Shown here in pieces: positions 6,756 through 13,467 of a stretch of DNA of 16,499 bases (the first letter of the stretch is position 1; each line of letters begins with the position of its first letter). Source of the stretch: an uncultured Lentisphaeria bacterium. GTDB taxonomy: Bacteria > Verrucomicrobiota > Lentisphaeria > Victivallales > UBA1829. The stretch covers positions 1 through 16,499 of the forward strand of contig CAJMAW010000069.1 of NCBI GenBank assembly GCA_905211485.1, read 5' to 3'. The position numbers and the translations under genes are program-made. The notes below the pieces were generated by a model. That model did not search any database. It worked only from the letters and a program-made list of their open reading frames with translations, and had not been told where the DNA came from.

Positions 6756-7861
6756 GTGAACCGATATCGTTTCATAGCCTTTTATCTGCCTCAGTATTAT
6801 CCGACTCCCAGCAACAATCTCTGGTATGGCGCAGGTTTTACCGAGTGGACCAATCTCGGGAAAGCGAAAAAATGCTATCCCGGGCATGATTTCCCCCATA
6901 TCCCGGGAGAACTCGGTTATTACGATCTGCGTCTTCCGGAAACGCGGGAAGCGCAGGCAAACCTTGCCAGAGAATATGGCATAGAAGGCTTCTGCTATTA
7001 TCACTACTGGTTCGGGAACGGTGTGCGGGAACTGGACCGCCCTTTCCGGGAAGTTCTCCAGACCGGCAAGCCGGATTTCCCTTTCTGCCTCTGCTGGGCG
7101 AATCAGACCTGGAAAAAGAAAATGTGGAACAAGGATACGGTGATCGATGCGGAGATCCTGAGGGAGCAGCTTTATCCCGGTCCGGAAGACGAACGGGCCC
7201 ATTTTGAAGCATGTCTGTCGGCATTTCGGGATCCTCGCTACATCCGTGTCGACGGAAAGCCTCTGTTCATGATCTACCGACCTCTGGATCTTCCGGACAT
7301 AAACTCATTCATCGCTCACTGGCAGGAGCTTGCACATGAAAACAATCTCGATGGGATCTTTTTTGTCGGGCAGACGCCCAATGCGGAGCGGGATCTGCCG
7401 CTTCTTTCCCGGACGCTCTTGACGGGATCAATACTCTGCGCATGCATGACTATAGAAAACGCTGGAATCCTGCAAAGTATTTCCTGAAGCGGATTCTATG
7501 GAATCTTTCCCCGTATCCGAAAATTGTTCACTATAAAGATGTGGCGCGTTTCTTTGTGGCGGAGGAAGACCGCAGGGAGAACATCTACCCATCGGTTTTG
7601 CCGAACTGGGACCACTCTCCCCGTTCCGGTCGCGGCGGAAGCATCATTCACGGATCATCTCCCGAACTGTTTGAGCACAATGTGCTGGACGCCCTGGACG
7701 CAGTTTCACTCAAACAGCCCGAGCATCGGCTGATATTCATCAAATCCTGGAACGAATGGGGCGAAGGAAATTACATGGAGCCCGATCTCCGATTCGGACG
7801 CGGATATCTGGAAGCGTTGAAACATGCCGTTGAAAGTATGGAGTCGGCCCGAAGGAAATAG
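6756..7861 (+). CDS. WbsX-family (GH99-like) protein, single-base frameshift
   Basis: Two frames together form a Glyco_tran_WbsX-type protein of about 368 residues, normal for the family, which is found with polysaccharide and O-antigen loci and in GH99-like enzymes. The first frame starts at GTG 6756 and carries AFYLPQYYP, WYGAGFTEWTN, GIEGFCYYHYWFGNG and LCWANQTWKKKMW. The second contributes the conserved C-terminal block FIKSWNEWGEGNYMEPD (near 7738-7788). The frame is lost near 7408-7412: one extra G there gives LLSRDALDGINTLRMHDYRKRW and joins the parts. As read, the protein would stop at 7487. No signal peptide is seen. The start is a GTG with a weak AGAAGAAAG before it. It stands alone between two terminator-like elements. 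Confidence 0.78.
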
Positions 7862-8151
7862 GTCCTGCTTTCCTTTGCTTCTCTTGGCTTCCCTTTTCTT
7901 CTTTTTTTTCAATCCCCCTGAATCCATGAGATGGATCCGGGAGAAGTGCCGCCACACTTTCTAGTCTCCGTTTTCACGGATTCTTTCTGCTTTTATGGAT
8001 TGGAAAGGAGAGGAATTCCGCTCATTCTTCATATTTCCGGCTCATCCCGGAGGATCCTTCCCCAGATCCGGAAGGGACGGGAGGAGGAGGGGCGGAAGAG
8101 ATGAGATCGCCCTGTGATTTTTTTCCCCGGAGAAGGAAGCTTGACACATTT
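7862..8151. other. Convergent intergenic region with pyrimidine-rich tract and small hairpins
   Basis: This lies between the 3' ends of WbsX (+) and the DUF3089 gene (-). It holds a pyrimidine-rich tract at 7867-7911 that on the minus strand reads as decamer-like AGCCAAGAG / AAGCAAAGGA units. It also holds the hairpins ATCCAT-GAG-ATGGAT (7922-7936) and TCCGT-TTTC-ACGGA (7967-7980); the second is followed by T-rich sequence and may be a weak plus-strand terminator. No gene and no good minus-strand terminator is seen. Confidence 0.45.
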
Positions 8152-9408
8152 TCAGTTTCCGGGAGAACTCTTCTGACGGGATTTCCAGACTTCCAGACGC
8201 TCTTTCGCATTCTTTTCCAGAGCCCGGTAGAAAAAGTAGAGGTCGTACATGTGATACACTCCTCTGCCCATGAGTTTCTCCGCCTCGAAGTTTTCCCTGT
8301 CCTTCAGATGAACCGCAAGCGCTCCGCGTTCGGGATGAATTCTCGCCCCGCAGAAAGCGGGAATTTCCATGCTTTCCCCCGTCCTGTAGTCATAAATCAC
8401 AGCGCCCGGATTCTTCTCTTTGGAAGCGGGTTCAGGGCCGATGGACCAGTTCAGCGGATTGATGCAGAAAACCCCTTTTCCGGAAAAAGGAGAGGATATA
8501 TTGCAGTCTTCCGATTCCGTATTGAAAGAAATGATGACCCCGATGTCAAGAGCCCCCTGCGCCATCTTCAGATGCGGATGCCCTTTCAGGTCCTCCGGAC
8601 GAATCGGACAGCCCGGAAGCCAGGCTCCCACAAGGCGGGACTGCAGATCCGGATCCCGAAACTCCTCTTTCAGCAGCTCGAAAAGCTCCATCGCCCCCTG
8701 GCTGTGACCCAGAAGCAGAATGGGACGGCCCTTGTTGCAGTGTTCGAGATAATAGCGGAACGCTCTCCGGACGTCCATTGCCCCTCTTTCCATTCCGGGG
8801 GAAAGTTCGCCATTCAAACTTTCCCCGCCTTTCCGGAGATGCTCCATGCAGCGTGAAAATTCCAGCTGTCTGCAGAACGGGGCATAAACATTGGCAAAGG
8901 ATCCGAAGATCCCGCTCTGGAATCGGGCGATGCCACGAGTTTTTTCCCGGAGAAGAGGGGTGTCCCAGGACATCAGGGCCTGGTGCCTGTCCGCAAACAC
9001 TGTCGGATAGACATAAAACACATCCGCCTCGAATTCCTGTTTCCCTTCTCCGCCTGAAGATGGGAAGAGAACCCAGTTCGATTCATCGGAATAATCAATT
9101 TCCCCCTTTCCGGCTTCTTCTTCCGCAGAGGAGTCTTCTCCCGGAAGCGCCTCCGATATGCTTGCCGTTCTCCCTTCCACCGCGGAAGAAGGAGCGGAAT
9201 ACTCCGGGGGTTCTCCTCCGCCTTCGCCGCCGCTCCGGCAGGCGGAAGAAAGCAGAAGCAGAGTCGAAAAAAACAGAGCGCAAACAAAAGAGAGGGCGCG
9301 GAATGGGAAAAACGGGAATAATCCCCGAAGTCTTCCGTGTTCATCGGATTCCAGACTCCGGCATGGGAAAAGATTCCTGTCCTCTTCTTTTCTGCTGTTC
9401 TCTTTCAT
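8152..9408 (-). CDS. DUF3089 alpha/beta-hydrolase lipoprotein
   Basis: A 418-residue DUF3089 protein, a serine alpha/beta-hydrolase-like family of unknown substrate. I chose the ATG at 9406-9408 because AGGAG precedes it; an in-frame ATG at 9519 would add 37 highly charged residues. After a basic stretch comes a hydrophobic segment (about 34-56) ending LLLLSSAC, a plausible but imperfect lipobox with Cys57. It is followed by a Gly/Ser/Glu-rich linker of about 70 residues. The hydrolase domain shows DVFYVYPTVF, FANVYAPFCRQ and the nucleophile elbow LLGHSQGA with Ser236. It lies 149 bases after dnaJ on the same strand, so it may be the last gene of the chaperone operon. Envelope attachment and the ester substrate are inference. 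Confidence 0.82.
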   Translation of the reverse strand: MKENSRKEEDRNLFPCRSLESDEHGRLRGLFPFFPFRALSFVCALFFSTLLLLSSACRSGGEGGGEPPEYSAPSSAVEGRTASISEALPGEDSSAEEEAGKGEIDYSDESNWVLFPSSGGEGKQEFEADVFYVYPTVFADRHQALMSWDTPLLREKTRGIARFQSGIFGSFANVYAPFCRQLEFSRCMEHLRKGGESLNGELSPGMERGAMDVRRAFRYYLEHCNKGRPILLLGHSQGAMELFELLKEEFRDPDLQSRLVGAWLPGCPIRPEDLKGHPHLKMAQGALDIGVIISFNTESEDCNISSPFSGKGVFCINPLNWSIGPEPASKEKNPGAVIYDYRTGESMEIPAFCGARIHPERGALAVHLKDRENFEAEKLMGRGVYHMYDLYFFYRALEKNAKERLEVWKSRQKSSPGN

Positions 9409-9557
9409 TCTCCTGTTTCCCTTTCGTTTCCCTTTCTGTTCATGAATCTCCGCATTGGATTCCGCTGCGGGCAGGTTGTTCAGAGAGATCTTTCTCTTCT
9501 TTTCGAGAGATTGGAACATTTCCCTCGCCCCTTCTTTTCTTCCATAAGGGAGAAGAT

Positions 9558-10715
9558 TCAGAGAAGGTTTGTAAAAAGAGCGAGAAAGAATTTCTTTGCT
9601 CTGGTGAAAAAGTTTTCCGCGATGGGGTGGGAACGTTTTTTCGCTTCCGGAGAAAAGGATTCTGCATAGCGGCGCAGGAGCTCCTTCTGCTCCTCCGTGA
9701 GAGTTTTCGGCACTTCGACAAAGAATTTGACGTGATGCGTTCCCCGGACGCCGTTTCTGCGAAGAGAAGGCATGCCTTTCCCCTGGATTCTCTGGATGTC
9801 TCCATTCTGAGTTCCGGGGGGGACGCGGAAACTTTCCTTGCCCTTGACGGTGGGGATTTCGATGTCGCCTCCGAGGGCGGCGGTGGTGAAACTGATGGGG
9901 ACTTCACAGAAGGTGTCGTCGCCCTCCCGCTGGAAGATTTCCGAGTCCCGGACATGGAGGAGGACGTAAAGATCGCCGTCCGATCCTCCGCGCAGCCCCG
10001 GTTCTCCTTCTCCCTGGACACGCATTCTGGTGCCCGTGTCGACTCCGGGCGGGATTTTGAGCTGTACTTTTCTCCGGATTTTCTTCTGTCCGGATCCGGC
10101 ACAGTCGCGGCAGGGTTTTTCTGCGGTGAATCCGGCTCCGCGGCAGGCAGGGCATTCATGCATCATGGTGAAGAAGCCCTGGGAGACGGAAACCTGTCCG
10201 GATCCTCCGCAGCGCTGACAGCGTTTGCGCTGCGTCCCCCGTTCACAGCCGGACCCGGAACAGCTGGAACACTGTGCCATGCGCATGAATTCGATTTCCC
10301 GGTCCGCTCCGTTGACGGCGTCTTCAAAATCGATTTCCAGATTGTAACGGAGATCGGCTCCATCCACCGGGGCGTTGGGATCGCTTCTGCGTCCGCCGCC
10401 GAAGAAGGATTCAAATCCGGCACCTGCGGCTCCGCCGAACATTTCACGGAAAATGTCGAACGGATCGTGCATGGAAGAGGCGTTGCCGTAAGAGGATTTG
10501 AATGCGTCTTCCCCGTAGCGGTCGTAGAGCTGACGTTTTTCCGGATTGCCCAGGACATCGTAAGCCTGGGCAATCTGTTTGAATTTTTCCTCCGCGGCCT
10601 TGTCTCCGGGATTTTTGTCCGGGTGATATTTGACCGCAAGACGGCGATAGGCTTTTTTGATATCGGTTTCCGTGGCCTCTTCGGAAATTTCAAGAAGTTC
10701 GTAGTACGTGGCCAT
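9558..10715 (-). CDS. dnaJ: Chaperone DnaJ (Hsp40)
   Basis: A 385-residue co-chaperone that delivers unfolded clients to DnaK and stimulates its ATPase. All type I parts are present: a J domain with His31-Pro32-Asp33, a Gly/Phe-rich linker (about 80-117), and four zinc-binding repeats CSSCSGSG, CQRCGGSG, CPACRGAG and CRDCAGSG (Cys pairs 149/152, 166/169, 188/191, 202/205). The beta-rich client-binding domains follow. The extra C-terminal tail after about 355 is basic and aromatic (RAKKFFLALF). Its ATG overlaps the stop of htpG by one base (TAATG), a sign of translational coupling. Neither dnaK nor grpE is in the window. Confidence 0.96.
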   Translation of the reverse strand: MATYYELLEISEEATETDIKKAYRRLAVKYHPDKNPGDKAAEEKFKQIAQAYDVLGNPEKRQLYDRYGEDAFKSSYGNASSMHDPFDIFREMFGGAAGAGFESFFGGGRRSDPNAPVDGADLRYNLEIDFEDAVNGADREIEFMRMAQCSSCSGSGCERGTQRKRCQRCGGSGQVSVSQGFFTMMHECPACRGAGFTAEKPCRDCAGSGQKKIRRKVQLKIPPGVDTGTRMRVQGEGEPGLRGGSDGDLYVLLHVRDSEIFQREGDDTFCEVPISFTTAALGGDIEIPTVKGKESFRVPPGTQNGDIQRIQGKGMPSLRRNGVRGTHHVKFFVEVPKTLTEEQKELLRRYAESFSPEAKKRSHPIAENFFTRAKKFFLALFTNLL

Positions 10716-12622
10716 TATTTGCCATCCAGTCCCTGTTCAAGGGATTGCGTCATGAGCTTCACGGTCCGTTTTGCGAAGAGAACGGGATCGGGAAGGGGAC
10801 TGCCTTCACTGACCAGTGCCTGATCATAAAGCATCTCCGCATATTCGGAGAGTTCCGGAGAATCGGGGGTTTTGTCATGAAGTTTCTTCATGGCCTCGAT
10901 CAGGGGATTGTCGGCGTTGAGTTCGAGAATCCGTTTGATTTCGGGCGTGTCTTTGTTGAAGGCCTTCATCATCCGCTGCATGTTGGCGCTGGGATCGAAT
11001 TCATCGCTTACGAGGCAGCAGGCGCTCTCGGTCAGACGGGAGGAGAAACGGACGTCTTTGACCTTGTTCTCCAGTGTCTTTTTCAGGAAATCAATCAGGG
11101 ATTTGTTGTCCTCTCCGGCCTTGCGGGTTTTTTCGTCGAGTTCCTTCTGAACGGCTTCGTCGAATTTGACATTGCCCTTGGAAACCGAATGGAAGGCTTT
11201 GTCCGCATATTTCATGGATTCGCCGAAAACGAATTCATCCACGGGGTCGAGCATGAAGAGAACGTCGAAATTCTGTTTCCGGAGCATTTCCAGCTGGGGG
11301 GAGTTTTCGACTGCATCCCGGTTGTCTCCGCAGAGATAATAGATTTCCTTCTGAGTGGAAGGCATCGCGTCCACATATTCCTTGAGCGTGATGAGCTTGC
11401 CCTTCGGGTGGTTCATGCTTTCAAAGAGAAGGAGATCTTTGAGCTTGTCCTGATTCCTGTAGTCGGAATGGACGCCTTCTTTTAGAAGACGGCTGAATTC
11501 ACGGTAGAAACTTTCATATTTTTCCCGGTCGTCCCGGAGCATTTTCCCGAGTTCGGAAAGAATGCGGGAGGTCAGGGCCTTGTTGATTTTCGCGATCTGC
11601 GGGTTGTCCTGGAGCGTTTCGCGCGATATGTTCAGCGGCAGATCGCTGGAATCCACCACCCCGTAGACGAAGCGCAGATAATCCGGAAGCAGACCCGGGC
11701 ATTCATCCGTGATGAAGACGCGGCGCACATAAAGATGGATCCCGTTCTTGTTCCTTTCGCCGAACTGGAACTGGAACGGCATGCGTCCGGCGATGAACAG
11801 CAGCGCACGGAATTCGGAGGTCCCCTCCGCGCTGAACAGAATGCGTTTCAGCGGTTCGCCGTAATCCATGGAAAGATGCTGGTAGAAGGTCTTGTACTCT
11901 TCTTCCGTGACTTCCGACTCGTTCCGGAGCCAGATCGCCTTCCGGCTGTTGAGAACGCTGTCTTCAGTCTCTTCCTTGCCGTCTTTTGTCACGGTGTGCT
12001 TCATCCGGATCGGGTGCTCAATGTAGTCCGAATATTTTTTGATGACGGAGGAAATCTGCCAGTATTCCAGATAGGAAAGATAATCTTCCTTCAAATGCAG
12101 CGTGACGGTGGTGCCGTTTTCCTGTCTTTCCGATTCGGAAATGCTGAAGGTCCCCTTTCCTTCGGATTCCCATTTCCATGCCTTCGCATTGCCTTCAATT
12201 TTCTTCGTTTCCACGCAGACTTTATCTGCGGCCATGAATGCCGAATAGAAGCCCACGCCGAACTGCCCGATCAGCTCCGGACCCGTGATGTTTTCCCCGG
12301 GATTCTTCAGCGCTTCCAGAAATGCCTTCGTCCCGGAATGGGCGATGGTACCGATATTTTCTATGAGTTCTTCCTTAGTCATTCCGATTCCGTTGTCGGA
12401 AATGGAAAGGGTGCGGGCGTCCTTGTCGGCGGAGATCCGGATTTCCCAGTCGCGGGTGAGTTCAGGTTTCGTGAGGGAGAGAAAGCGGGCTTTGTCAATG
12501 GCGTCAGCTGCATTGGCCACCAGTTCCCGCAGGAAAATGTCCTTATTGGAATAGACCGAATGGATCATCAGATCAAGAATCTGCTGAATTTCCGCTTTGA
12601 ATTGTAAATTTTCCGTTGTCAT
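10715..12622 (-). CDS. htpG: Chaperone HtpG (Hsp90)
   Basis: A 635-residue cytosolic Hsp90 ATPase chaperone of normal bacterial length. The GHKL nucleotide pocket is intact: NAADAIDKARFLS, DNGIGMTKEELIENIGTIAH, then GTKAFLEAL and GQFGVGFYSAFM. The middle domain contains YVRRVFITDE and the catalytic-loop region LPLNISRETLQ. The dimerisation domain follows to the C-terminus. AAGGA lies about ten bases before ATG 12620-12622. It follows the fmdB-like gene by 64 bases with no terminator visible, and it overlaps dnaJ by one base. The pairing htpG-dnaJ suggests one stress-responsive transcript. Confidence 0.97.
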   Translation of the reverse strand: MTTENLQFKAEIQQILDLMIHSVYSNKDIFLRELVANAADAIDKARFLSLTKPELTRDWEIRISADKDARTLSISDNGIGMTKEELIENIGTIAHSGTKAFLEALKNPGENITGPELIGQFGVGFYSAFMAADKVCVETKKIEGNAKAWKWESEGKGTFSISESERQENGTTVTLHLKEDYLSYLEYWQISSVIKKYSDYIEHPIRMKHTVTKDGKEETEDSVLNSRKAIWLRNESEVTEEEYKTFYQHLSMDYGEPLKRILFSAEGTSEFRALLFIAGRMPFQFQFGERNKNGIHLYVRRVFITDECPGLLPDYLRFVYGVVDSSDLPLNISRETLQDNPQIAKINKALTSRILSELGKMLRDDREKYESFYREFSRLLKEGVHSDYRNQDKLKDLLLFESMNHPKGKLITLKEYVDAMPSTQKEIYYLCGDNRDAVENSPQLEMLRKQNFDVLFMLDPVDEFVFGESMKYADKAFHSVSKGNVKFDEAVQKELDEKTRKAGEDNKSLIDFLKKTLENKVKDVRFSSRLTESACCLVSDEFDPSANMQRMMKAFNKDTPEIKRILELNADNPLIEAMKKLHDKTPDSPELSEYAEMLYDQALVSEGSPLPDPVLFAKRTVKLMTQSLEQGLDGK

Positions 12623-12686
12623 GGCAGTGGATTCCTTCTTGTTTTCATTTCAGGAGACCGTCGTGTGCTGTTTCAGGGCTTTGCTG

Positions 12687-12974
12687 TCAGGCGGTTTTCT
12701 GTTTTTCCTTCTTTGGAGACTCATGCATTGGGGTAGGGGAGGCAACGGCATTGGCGGAATCGCCGTCCTTTCCGGAAGAAGCCCCCCCTCCCGAACGGTA
12801 ATCCGTGCAGTAAAATCCGCTTCCTTTGAAAATGATTCCGGCTCCGGTTCCGATCTTGCGTTTCAGCGAATTTTTCCGGCATTCGGGGCAGGTGGTCAGG
12901 GGATCGTCTTTCATGGATTGGAACTGTTCAAATTCGTGTCCGCAGGCCTTGCAGATGTATTCATACGTGGGCAT
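12687..12974 (-). CDS. FmdB-like zinc-ribbon protein
   Basis: A 95-residue protein of the FmdB / CxxC_CxxC_SSSS zinc-ribbon family. It begins MPTYEYICKACGHEFE, and Cys8/Cys11 with Cys29/Cys32 form the zinc site. The C-terminal third is a low-complexity Ser/Ala/Lys tail typical of the family. The family is widespread, and its members have been called putative regulatory proteins; the function here is not established. GAGGAG precedes the ATG at a good distance. It is the first gene of the fmdB-htpG-dnaJ transcript, directly behind the sigma-54-like promoter. Confidence 0.88.
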   Translation of the reverse strand: MPTYEYICKACGHEFEQFQSMKDDPLTTCPECRKNSLKRKIGTGAGIIFKGSGFYCTDYRSGGGASSGKDGDSANAVASPTPMHESPKKEKQKTA

Positions 12975-13037
12975 TTCCGCTTGATCTCCTCAAATCTCTT
13001 TAATTTTTTATGGAAAAAAATATCAGTGAAATAGACA

Positions 13038-13054
13038 AGCAATCTTTGTGCCAG
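13038..13054 (-). promoter_or_regulatory. Sigma-54 (-24/-12) promoter candidate for the chaperone operon
   Basis: The minus strand reads CTGGCACAAAGATTGCT, matching the sigma-54 core TGGCAC-N5-TTGC. GG (13052-13051) and GC (13040-13039) are separated by exactly ten bases. Transcription would start near 13028, giving a leader of about 54 bases before the fmdB-like ATG. No sigma-70 boxes of comparable quality and no CIRCE element were found before this operon. An enhancer-binding protein site has not been identified. Confidence 0.65.
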
Positions 13055-13467
13055 TTTATGCAGGATCTTTACAATGATTTGAAAATGAGTATATCCCTAC
13101 CGCTTCAGGGGGGGGGGGCATGCTTTTTTTCTGCGTCAAAATGTCCCATGACACAGAAAAACTGCGACACTCGTTCCGGATTTAGCCCCTCCTTTTCCGG
13201 TTCTCATCTATCTCTATTTTCTGATTTCTTGCTGTTCCTTTCCCCGCATTTTTTTTTGTGAAGATTTCCGGGACAGCGGAAAGAAGAAAATGCCTTTTTT
13301 TTCCTGTTTTTCCCGTGATTTTTGACACAGATGTGATACAGTAACGAACTTTTTATTCCTTTTGCTTGTCCTTGCAGGAAAATGCTCTGAGTACAGGGGA
13401 CTGAGAAGGAACTGTATTGTTTGTATCAGGAAAGAAAAATAAAGTGAATAATGAAGGTGTGTCTGAT
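13055..13467. other. Divergent intergenic region between the chaperone operon and prc
   Basis: About 410 bases without a credible gene. It contains the octamer GACACAGA twice (13150-13157 and 13324-13331), a small palindrome TGTC-CCAT-GACA (13142-13153), a G11 run, and several T runs. A weak stem TTTCCG/CGGAAA lies at 13265-13282, with T8 about a dozen bases on. A TTGACA at 13322-13327 lacks a well-placed -10 box, so the prc promoter stays undefined. The purine-poor plus strand from 13165 to 13320 gives only low-complexity open frames. Confidence 0.5.
13108..13118. repeat. G11 homopolymer tract
   Basis: Eleven consecutive G, about 55 bases upstream of the sigma-54-like site and 350 bases before prc. 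Such tracts are length-variable in many bacteria and prone to miscalls. It lies in non-coding DNA, so variation would change spacing rather than frame. Confidence 0.75.

Noticed and set aside
8778..10823. A 681-codon plus-strand open frame
   Set aside because: It is antisense to dnaJ and the DUF3089 gene, both of which show complete family motifs; its translation is Arg/Ser/Phe-rich without domains.
13265..13302. A small RNA with terminator before prc
   Set aside because: The stem is only six pairs and the T run lies a dozen bases beyond it; no promoter could be placed.
13322..13342. TTGACA and a later TACAGT as a prc promoter
   Set aside because: Only nine bases separate the boxes; no -10 box lies at 16-18 bases.
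12975..13416. CIRCE (HrcA) element before the chaperone operon
   Set aside because: I searched for TTAGCACTC-N9-GAGTGCTAA and found nothing close on either strand.
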